Assembly (NCBI RefSeq): GCF_015594605.1
Contig: NZ_JADNQT010000003.1
Span: 95,297 to 159,296 of the forward strand
DNA from: Streptococcus sp. HF-1907
Lineage (GTDB): Bacteria > Bacillota > Bacilli > Lactobacillales > Streptococcaceae
Length of the DNA: 64,000 nucleotides
Direction of reading: 5' to 3'
Made by a program: the position numbers and the translations under genes. This document shows, piece after piece, positions 20,644 to 33,557 of the stretch; the first letter of the stretch is position 1; every line of letters begins with the position of its first letter. The notes under the pieces were generated by a model. The model was not told the DNA's origin. It worked only from the letters and a program-made list of their open reading frames with translations, and did not search any database.

Positions 20644-21903
20644 TTAGAAGAACACACGCATGATATCATTCCAAGTGACGGCAATCATGAGCACAAGCAT
20701 GACAGCAACACCTGCAAGCGTGATATAGGTTTCTGTTTCTTGTTTCAGGGGTTTGCGACGGATGGCTTCCAAGATATTCATGACAATCTTACCACCATCC
20801 AAGGCAGGTATAGGAATCAAGTTCATGATACCAAGGTTGATTGAAAGCATTCCAAGCAAATATAGCACCGATGTCAAGCCAGCTTGAGCTGCCTGACTAC
20901 TTACCTGATACATAGCAACAGGGCCGCCCAATTTGTCCAGACTGAAGTTAGCAATCAAGCCTTTGAGGGCATTGAGGACTGCAAAAGCGCTCATCCAAGC
21001 CATCTGAAGCCCGCCAACAAGTTTATCTGACAAGCCCGTTTTTAGCGCAGGCATGACACCGATAACATAACTACCATTTGATTTCTTAGGCACAACTGAT
21101 ACCGTCTTAGTTGTTGACCCTGATTTGACAAGAACGGAAATCGAGTCACCTGATTTCAAATTGGCTGTTGACTTATCAACGGCTGCAGTTAAATCATCCC
21201 AGTTAGCAATTTTCTGACTACCGACTTTCAAAATCTGGTCATTATCTTTGACTCCGACCTTGGCAATAGCACCGTTACTAGCAACACGAACATGATTGCT
21301 AGACAAGTCTGAAACGCCACCTTGCGCAAAAACAAGAATAACGAAGACGATTGCTCCCAGAATAAAATTATTCATGGGACCTGCAAAGTTAGTGATTAAG
21401 CGTCCCCAGACGGTTGCATTTTGGTACTGCACATCAAGCGGTGCGATACGGATTTCTGTGCCGTCTTCCTCCACAATCGTGGCATCATGGTGAACAGAGT
21501 AAGTCTTGGTGTCATCTAGCACTAGACCAGTGATTTCCAGCTTGTCTTCCAAATCGTAAGAGGTGACATTCATTGGCAGACTGGTGTTGTCCAACTGTTT
21601 ACCTGATAGATTGATTCGCGTCACTTGCCCGTCAGCATTTAGCGTCAAGCTAGCCGGCGTGCCGACTTTGATTTCAGTCTCATCATCGCCCCAGCCAGCC
21701 ATCCGCACATAACCACCTAGGGGCAAAATACGGATAGTATAAGCCGTGCCATCTTTGGCAATGTGAGAGAAAATTTTTGGACCCATACCGATAGCATATT
21801 CACGGACTAGAATCCCTGATTTTTTAGCAAAATAGAGGTGCCCATACTCATGTACAGCAACGATAATGCCAAAAATAATAATAAATGTAATAACTCCTAA
21901 CAT
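20644..21903 (-). CDS. rseP: site-2 intramembrane zinc metalloprotease (RseP/Eep)
   Basis: A 419-aa membrane protease. HEYGH near residue 18 holds two zinc ligands and the catalytic Glu, and the third ligand Asp is in ALDGGK near residue 375. There are four membrane segments, with a PDZ domain (around [15 protein letters not shown]) between them. In streptococci and enterococci the homologue Eep trims signal peptides and peptide pheromones; that role is family knowledge. It sits 16 bp after cdsA and upstream of proS, a conserved order in the group. Confidence 0.95.
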   Translation of the reverse strand: MLGVITFIIIFGIIVAVHEYGHLYFAKKSGILVREYAIGMGPKIFSHIAKDGTAYTIRILPLGGYVRMAGWGDDETEIKVGTPASLTLNADGQVTRINLSGKQLDNTSLPMNVTSYDLEDKLEITGLVLDDTKTYSVHHDATIVEEDGTEIRIAPLDVQYQNATVWGRLITNFAGPMNNFILGAIVFVILVFAQGGVSDLSSNHVRVASNGAIAKVGVKDNDQILKVGSQKIANWDDLTAAVDKSTANLKSGDSISVLVKSGSTTKTVSVVPKKSNGSYVIGVMPALKTGLSDKLVGGLQMAWMSAFAVLNALKGLIANFSLDKLGGPVAMYQVSSQAAQAGLTSVLYLLGMLSINLGIMNLIPIPALDGGKIVMNILEAIRRKPLKQETETYITLAGVAVMLVLMIAVTWNDIMRVFF

Positions 21904-21919
21904 GAACTACCTCACTGGC

Positions 21920-22714
21920 TTAGAACAAGCCAAAGAAATGCATGATTGGAAAGACGAAAATCATACTATCAAAGCGGTCCAAAATACCACCGTGACCTGG
22001 AATCAATTTTCCAGAATCTTTGACACCAAAATGGCGTTTGATAGCACTCTCAACCAAGTCACCAAATTGACCAAAGACGCTAAACAAAGCAATCAAAATC
22101 AGCATGATAAAAAAGGAATGCGGTGCGTAAACTGAGCTATCAAATAGCATGAAGAAGAAGCCTACTACAATGGCTGAAATAATCCCACCAATGCTACCTT
22201 CGATGGTCTTGTTAGGTGATACTTTTGGCAATAGCTTGCGCTTCCCAAACTGACGTCCAATCATGTAAGCACCAATATCTGTCGCCCACACGATGAACAA
22301 GGCAAGTAAAACCTTATCGAGCCCTGACACGCGCGCATTGATCAAATTTTGGAAACCAATACCCACATAAAGGCTAGACGCAATCGGAAAAGCTGCATCT
22401 TCAAAAGAATAATGGTCGATATTCAAAACTGTTCCTGCCAAAATCAAAAAAGCAATAATACCAAACACTGAAAAGCTAGCATCAACTGGCAAGAAAGACA
22501 AGTAGCTGTCAAGAGGAACTGTCAAGGCAAAAGCTCCAATCATAGCGAGGACACCTTCAAACGAAAAGATTTCCAAATGCGCCATTTTCAACAGTTCAGA
22601 CACGCCAACCATGGCTAGCACACCAACAAAAAATTGGAAGGGGAGACCACCCAAGAGCAAGAAGGGAATAAAAATAACAAGGGCTACTGCTCCCCAAATA
22701 ACACGTTCTTTCAT
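21920..22714 (-). CDS. cdsA: phosphatidate cytidylyltransferase
   Basis: A 264-aa integral membrane enzyme that makes CDP-diacylglycerol from phosphatidic acid and CTP for phospholipid synthesis. There are about eight hydrophobic segments. The C-terminal signature SAIKRHFGVKDSGKLIPGHG, followed by GILDRFDS, is intact. It lies 12 bp after uppS and before rseP, an order widely conserved in Firmicutes. Confidence 0.96.
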   Translation of the reverse strand: MKERVIWGAVALVIFIPFLLLGGLPFQFFVGVLAMVGVSELLKMAHLEIFSFEGVLAMIGAFALTVPLDSYLSFLPVDASFSVFGIIAFLILAGTVLNIDHYSFEDAAFPIASSLYVGIGFQNLINARVSGLDKVLLALFIVWATDIGAYMIGRQFGKRKLLPKVSPNKTIEGSIGGIISAIVVGFFFMLFDSSVYAPHSFFIMLILIALFSVFGQFGDLVESAIKRHFGVKDSGKLIPGHGGILDRFDSMIFVFPIMHFFGLF

Positions 22715-22726
22715 GAGTCTCTCTTT

Positions 22727-23485
22727 CTAGACACCACCAAAACGGCGATGACGACGGTTATATTCTAAAATAGCTTTGTGCAACTCTTCTGTCTTAAAAT
22801 CAGGCCAATAAACTGGCGTGAAATAAAACTCACTATAAGCAGACTGCCAAGGCAAAAAATTACTCAAACGCAACTCTCCACTCGTGCGGATAATCAAATC
22901 TGGGTCACGGTGCAGGTAAGGCAAATGATTAGTCATCAAATGATTGGCAATCAAATCCTCAGTAATATCACCAGGATTTAACTTAGCGTCCAAGACTTCC
23001 TGAGCAATCTCTTTGACCGCATGAGTAATCTCAGAACGTCCACCGTAATTCAAAGCAAAATTCAAAATCAAGCCTGAATTATACTTGGTTTGCTCACAGG
23101 CACGCTTCATAGCATCGAAAGTTTCTTTAGGCAAACGCTCGGTTTCCCCGATAACTTCCACACGGACATTGTTCTTGTGCAATTCTGGCACGTATTTATC
23201 AAAGAATTCCACGGGGAGATTCATGATAAATTTGACTTCATCCTCAGGACGAGACCAATTTTCCGTTGAAAAAGCATAAACGGTCAAGACCTTGACACCT
23301 AAATTATTGGCAGCGATGGTCACCTCTTGAAGAGCATCCATACCAGCCTTGTGCCCCATAACACGCGGTTGCAACCGCTTTTTAGCCCAGCGACCGTTAC
23401 CATCCATGATGATTCCGATATGGGCAGGAATCTTGTCCATGTTAACAGGCGCAGCCTCTTTTTTTCTCTTAAATAATGTAAACAT
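22727..23485 (-). CDS. uppS: undecaprenyl diphosphate synthase
   Basis: A 252-aa cis-prenyltransferase that builds the C55 lipid carrier for peptidoglycan and polysaccharide export. The signature IIMDGNGRWAKKR with the Mg-binding Asp is near the N-terminus; RTSGELRLSNFLPWQ and the FYFTPVYWPDF block lie near the end. The start at 23485 is chosen because AAGGA is 5 nt upstream; an ATG 6 bp earlier overlaps that site. Confidence 0.96.
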   Translation of the reverse strand: MFTLFKRKKEAAPVNMDKIPAHIGIIMDGNGRWAKKRLQPRVMGHKAGMDALQEVTIAANNLGVKVLTVYAFSTENWSRPEDEVKFIMNLPVEFFDKYVPELHKNNVRVEVIGETERLPKETFDAMKRACEQTKYNSGLILNFALNYGGRSEITHAVKEIAQEVLDAKLNPGDITEDLIANHLMTNHLPYLHRDPDLIIRTSGELRLSNFLPWQSAYSEFYFTPVYWPDFKTEELHKAILEYNRRHRRFGGV

Positions 23486-23677
23486 AGTCATCCTTAACTT
23501 TTACGACAAGTTCGTCTATTTCATTGGCACTCTGACCAACTTTAGGGACTAAACCCCACATTACACTATTTTACCATACTTTAAACGATTTATCCCCTTT
23601 ATTCCTACTTATAAAGCAAAAAAGCAGAGCTAGACTTAGCTAACTCCACCTTTTTCACAGCATTTTCCAAGAAAAGC

Positions 23678-24046
23678 TTAGTTTTCTTCGATTGCTGATT
23701 CTGTTTCTTCAGTTGTTGATTCAACTGCTAACGCTTCTGTTTCAGTAACTTCTTCCACAGCTTTTTCGCTAGATTCAGAAGTTTCCACAGCTGACGCTTT
23801 TGCTACAACAGACTTGATTGCTGATAGTTCAAATGTCAAATAGATGCCGTCTGCATCAAGGACAATTTTCTTAGCATCCAAATCCACTTCATCAACAGTA
23901 GCATAAAGACCACCGATAGTCACAACTTCATCACCTTTTTTCACAGCATTCAACTGATTTTGACGTTCTGTTGCTTGTTTCTTTTGTTGACGTTGCATGA
24001 AGAAAATCATCCCCACCATCACAACAATCATAATAATTCCAGCCAT
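23678..24046 (-). CDS. yajC: preprotein translocase subunit YajC
   Basis: A 122-aa single-pass membrane protein of the SecDF-YajC accessory complex. A hydrophobic N-terminal helix (IIMIVVMVGMIFFMQRQQKKQ) is followed by the conserved VKKGDEVVTIGGLYATV region, then an acidic Glu/Ser/Thr-rich tail longer than in most homologues. The 186-bp gap before uppS holds no recognised gene. Confidence 0.93.
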   Translation of the reverse strand: MAGIIMIVVMVGMIFFMQRQQKKQATERQNQLNAVKKGDEVVTIGGLYATVDEVDLDAKKIVLDADGIYLTFELSAIKSVVAKASAVETSESSEKAVEEVTETEALAVESTTEETESAIEEN

Positions 24047-24126
24047 AATTAGCTCCTTTTACCTAAAAATATTCAATCGAACCTTACTATATCAAATTTA
24101 TAGCCTCACTGCAAGAATCAGCTGTG

Positions 24127-24474
24127 CTAGGCTTCAATAAATTCTAAAATTTCTGACTGAGTCAGTTGGGAATTGCAAACGACTCTAACCTTACCTTGAT
24201 TAGCTACCAAGAGTCCCGGCACTGTCCTAACCTGATAAGTTCTACGCAAGTCTTCAATAGCTTCCCAGTCTTGAAAATTATCGCTGTCTAAAAAAGCAAT
24301 TTTTAAATGATTATTCTTAGCTACCTGAGCCAATTTAGGTGCAAACAAACGGCAATAAGGACAGGTCGCACGACCAATGAACAAGATAAGATTTTCCTGA
24401 TTAGCTATTCTTTCTGATACTGCCTCCGCAGTGACCTCGTCAAAATGTTTGATGATTTCCGCAAATTCTTGCAT
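24127..24474 (-). CDS. thioredoxin-like protein with CPYC motif
   Basis: A 115-aa thioredoxin-fold protein. The redox motif CPYC lies in IGRATCPYCRLFAPKL near residue 37, and the cis-Pro is in VRTVPGLLV. No signal peptide is seen, so it should be cytoplasmic. The ATG at 24474 is preferred (GAGAGG about 8 nt upstream) over an upstream in-frame Met at 24531. Such proteins are often annotated as bacteriocin transport accessory proteins in streptococci, but no bacteriocin genes are nearby, so that name is not adopted. Confidence 0.85.
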   Translation of the reverse strand: MQEFAEIIKHFDEVTAEAVSERIANQENLILFIGRATCPYCRLFAPKLAQVAKNNHLKIAFLDSDNFQDWEAIEDLRRTYQVRTVPGLLVANQGKVRVVCNSQLTQSEILEFIEA

Positions 24475-24581
24475 GCTGATACCTCTCACTTCAATTTTCT
24501 TTATCATAACTGAAATTCGAGATGAGTTCAAGGATTTGAATTGTCTTGGGAGTTTGAGTGCTAGCGCCAGCTATTTTTCAG

Positions 24582-24608
24582 CAAAAAAAGCGGGAAAGCT
24601 CCCACTCT
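24582..24608 (-). terminator. gal operon terminator
   Basis: On the minus strand a hairpin of GTGGGA with TTCCCGC precedes a T-run, directly after galE. Confidence 0.75.
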
Positions 24609-24615
24609 AGGATGA

Positions 24616-25617
24616 TTAGTCGCGGTCATCGTAGCCTTTTGGATGACTAGAATGCCATGCCCAAGCTGAGGCGATGATTTTATCAATATCGTCGAATTCT
24701 GGTTTCCAACCGAGAACTTTGCGAGCTTTGTCTGAGGCCGCAATCAAGGTATCTGGGTCACCAGGACGGCGGTCAGCTTTTTCAGCAGGAATGTCTTTAC
24801 CAGTCACGCGACGAGCTGCTTCAAGGATTTGAAGATTTGAGAAACCTGTTGATGAACCGAGGTTGAAGGCATTTGACTCATTGCCCTTGCGGAGGTAATC
24901 CACAGCCAAAATATGAGCGTCAGCCAAGTCAAATGGGTGAACGTAATCACGTACATTGGTACCGTCTGGTGTGTTGTAGTCGTCACCGAAAATCATGATT
25001 TTTTCACGGACACCTTGAGCTACTTGTAAGATGATTGGAAGCAAGTGTGTTTCTGGACCGTGGTCTTCACCGATGGAACCGTCTGGTTTGGCACCTGCAA
25101 CGTTGAAGTAACGGAGGGCTACAAACTTGATACCATAGGCTTGGTCAGCCCATTTCATGATAGTTTCCATCATGAGTTTGCTTTCGCCGTATGGATTGAT
25201 TGGTTTTTGAGGCGTTGTTTCCAAAATTGGAATCTCGTCTGGAATACCATAGGTTGCTGCTGTTGATGAAAAAACAATGTTTTTAACACCACATTCATTC
25301 ATGACTTCAAGCAACTTGACCATACCCGCTGTGTTGTTGTCAAAATATTTAAGCGGATCAACCATTGATTCTGCAACCAATGAAAAAGCCGCAAAGTGAA
25401 TAACTGCATCCACATCTGGATTTTCTTTGAAAACCTTGCGCATGAAATCTTTATCTGAAAGGTCGCCTTCATAAAAGACTGCATCTGGATGCACCGCTGC
25501 ACGGTGACCTGTCACCAAGTTGTCCACAACGACGACTTTTTCCTTACCCTGTGCGACCAAGCGGTCCACCATGTGGGAACCGATGTAACCAGCACCACCT
25601 AAAACAAGAACTGCCAT
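24616..25617 (-). CDS. galE: UDP-glucose 4-epimerase
   Basis: A 333-aa SDR-type epimerase that interconverts UDP-galactose and UDP-glucose. The Rossmann motif [12 protein letters not shown], the catalytic Ser/Thr in FSSTAATYG and the YGESK Tyr-Lys pair near residue 145 are present. It is the third gene of galKTE, 9 bp after galT, and closes the Leloir cycle fed by GalM, LacG and Aga. Confidence 0.97.
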   Translation of the reverse strand: MAVLVLGGAGYIGSHMVDRLVAQGKEKVVVVDNLVTGHRAAVHPDAVFYEGDLSDKDFMRKVFKENPDVDAVIHFAAFSLVAESMVDPLKYFDNNTAGMVKLLEVMNECGVKNIVFSSTAATYGIPDEIPILETTPQKPINPYGESKLMMETIMKWADQAYGIKFVALRYFNVAGAKPDGSIGEDHGPETHLLPIILQVAQGVREKIMIFGDDYNTPDGTNVRDYVHPFDLADAHILAVDYLRKGNESNAFNLGSSTGFSNLQILEAARRVTGKDIPAEKADRRPGDPDTLIAASDKARKVLGWKPEFDDIDKIIASAWAWHSSHPKGYDDRD

Positions 25618-25626
25618 TTGATTCTC

Positions 25627-27102
25627 CTATTCCTCTATTCCGACGGTTTCTACAAAACGCTTGAAGGCTTCTTGCCCTTTGTCATCACGTTTGTAGACGC
25701 CTGCATCTTCAAGCACACGCACAAAAACTTTTCCGACTTCTTCCTGCACTAAATCATGCACTGTTTCCTCAGAAATAACCGCACGCGCCTTGATAGCGTC
25801 AGCCCATTCTTTATGATAGTCTGCTACTTTATTATACTGGTCTAGTAGATATTTTTCAACTTCTGCCAGTTCGTCTTTTAGGCGGGGCGGTAAAATAGCC
25901 AAGCCCATTACCTCGATGAGCCCAATATTTTCTTTTTTGATGTGTTGCACATCTGCGTGGGGATGGTAAACACCATCTGGAAATTCAGCTGTGGTATGGT
26001 TGTCACGGAGCACCAAGTCTAGTTCAAACTTCCCGCCACGTTTTCTGGCAATAGGGGTCACGGTGTGATGAGGCTCTTCACCAGTAAAGGCAAGGATATC
26101 CACAGTTTCATCAGAGTAGCTTCGCCATGTTTGACGGATAGCTTCTGCTAATTGAACCAAACGAGACTTGTCCTCAGCACTTAGTCTGATGACTGACATA
26201 GGCCACTTGACAATGCCTGCCGTTACATCTGGGAAGTCTTTGAAAGTAAAACTGTTTTCTAGTTCTGCCTTTTCCATAGGGAAGGTATGACGACCACCTT
26301 GGTAGTGATTGTGAGTCAAAATAGAACCGCCGACGATGGGCAGGTCGGAGTTGGAACCCGCGAAATAGCCAGGAAAGATGTCCACGATGTCCAGTAACTG
26401 AGCAAAGGTGTCCTGACTGATGACCATGGGCACGTGTTCCGTATTGAGAACAATGCAGTGCTCGTTGAAATAAGCGTAAGGGGAATACTGGAAGCCCCAT
26501 TTTTCATCGCCTAAGTTCATGCGGATAATGCGATGGTTAGCGCGGGCTGGGTGGTTAATCCGGCCTTGGTAACCTTCATTTTCCATGCAGAGCTGGCATT
26601 TAGGATAAGATGAAGCCTTGGCTTTCTTGGCTGCTGCGATAGCTTTTGGGTCTTTTTCGGGTTTTGAGAGGTTGATGGTAATCTCAATATCCCCGTATTC
26701 GGACGGTGTTGTGAAGGCAATGTTTTTAGCAATAGCCGCAACCTTGATGTAGTCGTTGCGCTGGCTAAGGTCGTAAAAATCTGCGATAGCTTGCTGAGGA
26801 GATTGTGCATAAGTATCCCAGAAATGTTTATTGACCACACTTGGTATTGGCGTAATGAAATTCATCAACTCAGCACCCAGGCAGTCTTTTTCTTCTGCTA
26901 AGGGGCCTGATTTGTCATTGCTGACTGCCAGTTCAACAAGGGCATCTTTTAGAGCGATGAGCTCTGTGAGACTTGTTTCTTGCTCTGCCCCATCCTCGCC
27001 CACTAGGGCGAGCACACGGTTACGCAAATAAAAGTAGTCCTCTGTAGTATAGTCGCTGTTTTCAATCACCTTAGCGACGAAGGCATCTACTAGACTTGTC
27101 AT
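25627..27102 (-). CDS. galT: galactose-1-phosphate uridylyltransferase, class II
   Basis: A 491-aa GalT of the Gram-positive class II family, which exchanges UMP between UDP-glucose and galactose-1-P. It differs from the 350-aa enterobacterial type. Visible landmarks are [21 protein letters not shown] early in the central region (split here as [12 protein letters not shown] and RINHPARAN) and the histidine-rich [15 protein letters not shown] active-site region. It sits 3 bp after galK. Confidence 0.96.
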   Translation of the reverse strand: MTSLVDAFVAKVIENSDYTTEDYFYLRNRVLALVGEDGAEQETSLTELIALKDALVELAVSNDKSGPLAEEKDCLGAELMNFITPIPSVVNKHFWDTYAQSPQQAIADFYDLSQRNDYIKVAAIAKNIAFTTPSEYGDIEITINLSKPEKDPKAIAAAKKAKASSYPKCQLCMENEGYQGRINHPARANHRIIRMNLGDEKWGFQYSPYAYFNEHCIVLNTEHVPMVISQDTFAQLLDIVDIFPGYFAGSNSDLPIVGGSILTHNHYQGGRHTFPMEKAELENSFTFKDFPDVTAGIVKWPMSVIRLSAEDKSRLVQLAEAIRQTWRSYSDETVDILAFTGEEPHHTVTPIARKRGGKFELDLVLRDNHTTAEFPDGVYHPHADVQHIKKENIGLIEVMGLAILPPRLKDELAEVEKYLLDQYNKVADYHKEWADAIKARAVISEETVHDLVQEEVGKVFVRVLEDAGVYKRDDKGQEAFKRFVETVGIEE

Positions 27103-27105
27103 AGC

Positions 27106-28278
27106 TTATTTCCTTGAAAGTACGCGTGAACCTTGAGCGACTTCGGCGATGTAAAATGCTGGCGCGTAGCCGATGGTTTCGGTGTAAACCTTGCCGACAT
27201 TTTCCTTAAAGGCTTCAACCTTGTCTTTGGCAACGATGGCAATGCCACAGCCACCGAATCCTGCACCTGTCATGCGGGCACCGAGGACGCCTTCTTGTTC
27301 CCAAGCGGTGTGGGCAAGGGTGTCAAGTTCGATACCAGTAACTTCGTAGTCGTGTTCCAGTGAGACGTGAGAAGCGTTGACCAAGCGACCAAACTGTTCC
27401 AACTCTCCTGCTTCTAGCGCTTTACGAGCTTGGAGGGTACGTTGGTTTTCCCAAACAGCATGGCGGGCGCGTTTGAGGCGATTGTCATCTTTGATGAGGT
27501 AGCTGTATTCGTCAAAGGTTTGTGCGTCAAGCTCACCAAGGGTCTTGATAGCAAGTTTAGCTTGCAGCTCTTCCACCGCTTTTTCACATTCAGCACGGCG
27601 TTCATTGTATTTAGAATCCGCCAATTCACGGCGTTTGTTGGTGTTCATGATGACAATAACATTGTCGCCAAGGTCAAGTGGCACTAGGTCATATTCAAGC
27701 GTGTTGGTGTCGAGGTAGATGGCACGTTTATCAGCACCCATACCGATGGCGAATTGATCCATGATACCTGAGTTGACTCCGATGAAATCATTTTCGGTTT
27801 GTTTACCAATTTTTACTAAATCCAAGCGCTCCAATTTGAGGTCATAGAGTTCTTCTGCCATAATCCCCACCAGCAATTCCAGTGAAGAAGATGATGACAG
27901 ACCAGAACCATTGGGAATATTGCCATAGACATAAAGTTCAAAACCAGTGTCAATAGTGTGACCAGCTTCCTGCAAGAACTTGATGACGCCCTTAGGATAA
28001 TTAGTCCAACTATCAGCTTTGTCAAAAACTAGATTGTCCAAGTCAACCTCGATGATACCTGCATCTTCAAAGTTTGCAGAGTAGAAGCGTAAAGTCTTAT
28101 CATCGCGCTTGCGGGCAGCTCCGTAAGTTCCCAGAGTGATAGCTGCTGGAAAAACATGACCACCATTATAGTCGGTATGCTCACCAATCAAATTGATACG
28201 ACCTGGTGAGAAGAAAGTAGCATCGGCTTCAGTGCCAAAAACTTTTGTGAAAGCTTGATTTAATTCTTGAGTGTCCAT
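27106..28278 (-). CDS. galK: galactokinase
   Basis: A 390-aa GHMP kinase that phosphorylates galactose at C1. The galactokinase signature [15 protein letters not shown], the ATP loop [13 protein letters not shown] and the C-terminal motif [16 protein letters not shown] are all intact. It is the first gene of galKTE; its promoter region carries a GalR-like operator, and galR is divergent. Confidence 0.97.
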   Translation of the reverse strand: MDTQELNQAFTKVFGTEADATFFSPGRINLIGEHTDYNGGHVFPAAITLGTYGAARKRDDKTLRFYSANFEDAGIIEVDLDNLVFDKADSWTNYPKGVIKFLQEAGHTIDTGFELYVYGNIPNGSGLSSSSSLELLVGIMAEELYDLKLERLDLVKIGKQTENDFIGVNSGIMDQFAIGMGADKRAIYLDTNTLEYDLVPLDLGDNVIVIMNTNKRRELADSKYNERRAECEKAVEELQAKLAIKTLGELDAQTFDEYSYLIKDDNRLKRARHAVWENQRTLQARKALEAGELEQFGRLVNASHVSLEHDYEVTGIELDTLAHTAWEQEGVLGARMTGAGFGGCGIAIVAKDKVEAFKENVGKVYTETIGYAPAFYIAEVAQGSRVLSRK

Positions 28279-28312
28279 AAGAGGTCTCCTTGATAAATGA
28301 TTTTATAATTAT

Positions 28313-28359
28313 AATTTACTCCTAAAAAAGGAAAATGTCAATATATTTTTACTAAAAAT
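28313..28359 (-). promoter_or_regulatory. galKTE promoter and GalR-like operator
   Basis: On the minus strand: TTGACA (28336-28341), 17 bp, TAAATT (28313-28318). Just upstream lies ATTTTTACTAAAAAT (28345-28359), which shares TTTTACTA with the perfect operator upstream of galM. Confidence 0.65.
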
Positions 28360-28371
28360 TTACTCAAATAA

Positions 28372-29448
<1,077 letters not shown>

Positions 29449-29471
29449 AGAAGTTATTAAGTGATATTTGT

Positions 29472-29511
29472 AATAAAATGAGCCTCCAATCACTAGGAGG
29501 CTTATTTTATT
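29472..29511. terminator. galR terminator, likely bidirectional
   Basis: Sixteen-nt arms (29472-29487 and 29496-29511, one G-T pair) flank an 8-nt loop, with A/T-rich ends on both sides. It lies after galR and faces the end of the lac genes. Confidence 0.85.
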
Positions 29512-29673
29512 TCATCAATGTTTGATTTTCTAATCAACTTAAATCAATCTGACATTATCCACAGATAACCACTTGTTAGCAGTGGAATTAACATACACTC
29601 AAAATTCACATTGCCCATTGGTAACTCGTGATGGAGGCTACATGAGTTTTATAATGATATTTTCTTAACAATA

Positions 29674-31335
29674 CTAAGCAAAGTATGACATTACAAAAGC
29701 TACAGCACCTTCTGGGTCGCGAGTTAATTTGATGTATTCAGCTCCTTTAGTAGCCGCTAATTTAATACCAAGAGCATCTGTGTCTTTTTTAATATCGTCA
29801 TAGAAGGAATTGACTTGTGGAGCTAACACAATCATGTCAAAATCTTTCATGATTTCATAGTGTGATCCGTAAGCTCCTGCTGATGCTGTAATGTTTGCTC
29901 CTGTCGCCTGAGCACCTTCAGTAAGGGCATTAGCTAGCATAGCGCTTGTACCCGCTCCTGCACAAAGAACTAAAACATTGATATTTTTATCTGTTGTTAC
30001 TGTTACAGTAGGTTTTGCTTCTGCTACAGTTGTAGCAGAAGCACTAGTTTCAACTCCTTCTTCTGCGTTGGCTGCCTCTTCTTCAAGAAGTGAAGCATCA
30101 TAGGCTTTAATGAATGGGAAGTAAATAATCGCATCTACAACAATCAAAACAAAGACAAGAACAACTGCTAAGAGACTAACACCTGTACCAAGAATAAGCC
30201 CGATTGGAGCTGGAGTTGCCCAAGGAAGAACATACATGAAGCTGTTCATTTTAAGAACATCAACAAAGAATTTGAAAATCCAAACGTTGGCAATTGGTGC
30301 CAAAAGGAATGGAACAAAGAAATAAGGGTTAAGAATAATTGGTGTTGCAAAAAGCAAAGGTTCGTTAACGGCGAAGCTGACTGGGATAAAGGATGCTTTA
30401 CCAACAGCTTTCAATTGTTTTGATTTTGCAAAAAGTAGGAATAGGAAGGGAACGACCAAGGTAGCACCAGTACCACCCATAGTACCAACGAAGTTACCAA
30501 GACCAACAGTTAAAACGTTTGAAGCATGTTCACCAGCTTTAAATAATTGAAGGTTCGTTTCAACATTCGCATAGATAATAGCTGCGATAGCTGGTTCTAC
30601 GATTGATGGACCATGCACGCCAACAAACCAGAAGAGCGCCATAGCACCCCAGATAATAGCAATTCCAAGATAACCGTCAGCTGCTGTGAACAATGGTTGA
30701 AGAAGGGTAATAACAGCTTGCGCAAATGATGTGCCAAAGAATTGACGAATCAATGTATCAATGATAACAGCTGCAAACACAGCAAATGAGAATGGGAAAA
30801 TATCACGGAAAGTTTGAGAAATCGTACCTAGTACTTCTTTTGGCATCTTAATGGTGATGTCGCGAAGCACACAGAATTTATAAACATTAACAGTGATAAA
30901 GGCTGCTACAAAAGCTGCCAGAATACCTTTCGTCCCCATGTAACCGTTTGCGAAACCGTCTTTAACTTGATCGGCACTCAAAAGCAAAAAACTAACGATT
31001 GAGGCAAGCATGACCGATACCGCATTGATTTTCTTATTATTTGGCATCTTACGGTTAACGGATTCTGCCAAGCAGCGCGCAGTTGTCGCTGAAACAAGAA
31101 GGGCAACCACACCCATAGAATAACCGTAAACCTTCCAAAGCCAATTTGAAAAATCTTCTGGTAACTTAATGCCTAGAACATCCGGAATAGATGCTATCAA
31201 GATAAAAATACTTGAGAATAAGATTGCTGGCATCGCAGCTAAGAAACCGTCACGAATGGCGCCTAAGTAGATATTACGAGAAACTTTTTCGAAAAATGGT
31301 TTCCCTTTTTCAATTTGTTGAATCAATTTATTCAT
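29674..31335 (-). CDS. lacE: lactose-specific PTS enzyme IICB
   Basis: A 553-aa membrane transporter that imports lactose as lactose-6-phosphate. The N-terminal EIIC domain has about ten hydrophobic segments and the family motif GVHGPSIVEPAIAA. An Ala/Glu/Thr-rich linker follows, then EIIB with the phosphorylated Cys (near residue 458) in VLCAGAGTSAML. It is the last of lacG-lacF-lacE; the 154 bp before the galR terminator contain nothing recognisable. Confidence 0.96.
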   Translation of the reverse strand: MNKLIQQIEKGKPFFEKVSRNIYLGAIRDGFLAAMPAILFSSIFILIASIPDVLGIKLPEDFSNWLWKVYGYSMGVVALLVSATTARCLAESVNRKMPNNKKINAVSVMLASIVSFLLLSADQVKDGFANGYMGTKGILAAFVAAFITVNVYKFCVLRDITIKMPKEVLGTISQTFRDIFPFSFAVFAAVIIDTLIRQFFGTSFAQAVITLLQPLFTAADGYLGIAIIWGAMALFWFVGVHGPSIVEPAIAAIIYANVETNLQLFKAGEHASNVLTVGLGNFVGTMGGTGATLVVPFLFLLFAKSKQLKAVGKASFIPVSFAVNEPLLFATPIILNPYFFVPFLLAPIANVWIFKFFVDVLKMNSFMYVLPWATPAPIGLILGTGVSLLAVVLVFVLIVVDAIIYFPFIKAYDASLLEEEAANAEEGVETSASATTVAEAKPTVTVTTDKNINVLVLCAGAGTSAMLANALTEGAQATGANITASAGAYGSHYEIMKDFDMIVLAPQVNSFYDDIKKDTDALGIKLAATKGAEYIKLTRDPEGAVAFVMSYFA

Positions 31336-31396
31336 GATTCTTCTCCTTATATTATTTAATAATAACCGTAAAGATAATTTATTACACTAACTTTCA

Positions 31397-31708
31397 TTAG
31401 CGTCTTTTATACAGTTCAATGAAATCTTGAGCTAGGTCACGCAGTAGAAGTGTTGTCATCAAATGGTCTTGACCGTGAATAAATATAAAGCCAAGTTCTA
31501 GGTCTTCACCTGCAGCTTCTTGAGCTAATAGCTGCGTTTGTGCGTTGTGAGCTAATTTCAAATTTTCATCAGCGTCCTTCAAAGCAGTTTCAACATTGTC
31601 AAAATTTCCTGCCCTCATTTCTTTTAACAACTGTAAAAGTGTACTTCTGGCATCACCAGAATAAGCCAAAATTTCAAACCCGAGCATTTGTAATTCTTTT
31701 TTATTCAT
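31397..31708 (-). CDS. lacF: lactose-specific PTS enzyme IIA
   Basis: A 103-aa EIIA of the lactose/chitobiose family, which passes phosphate from HPr to LacE. The phosphorylated His lies in FIHGQDHLMT near residue 77. It is 9 bp after lacG. Confidence 0.95.
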   Translation of the reverse strand: MNKKELQMLGFEILAYSGDARSTLLQLLKEMRAGNFDNVETALKDADENLKLAHNAQTQLLAQEAAGEDLELGFIFIHGQDHLMTTLLLRDLAQDFIELYKRR

Positions 31709-31717
31709 TTTTACCCC

Positions 31718-33380
<1,663 letters not shown>

Positions 33381-33405
<25 letters not shown>

Positions 33406-33479
33406 TCACCGATTCAAAAATCTCAAAAAAGGTCAAAGAAAAATTTGATCATCTAACTGACTTCCATCTTGCTGATTAA
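33381..33479 (+). pseudogene. C-terminal fragment of a DeoR-family regulator
   Basis: The plus strand encodes DFYHLENIDYTITDSKISKK followed by VKEKFDHLTDFHLAD and a stop. This resembles the last residues of DeoR-type sugar-phosphate repressors such as LacR. Everything upstream is missing, and the first codons overlap the lacT remnant on the other strand. It is followed by a clear terminator. Only about 30 residues remain, so the family call is moderate. Confidence 0.55.
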
Positions 33480-33483
33480 ACAA

Positions 33484-33532
33484 AAAATGTGAGTACCGAC
33501 TAGCTGAAATAGCTAATTAGTACTCACATTTT
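33484..33532. terminator. terminator between the DeoR fragment and galM
   Basis: Thirteen-bp perfect arms (33484-33496 and 33520-33532) with A-rich and T-rich ends on both strands. It serves convergent units. Confidence 0.85.
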
Positions 33533-33557
33533 ATATTTGTTTGATTTTTACAGATAG

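Noticed and set aside
24127..24474. Bacteriocin transport accessory protein
   Set aside because: Only the CPYC thioredoxin motif is visible, and there are no bacteriocin or ABC export genes nearby.
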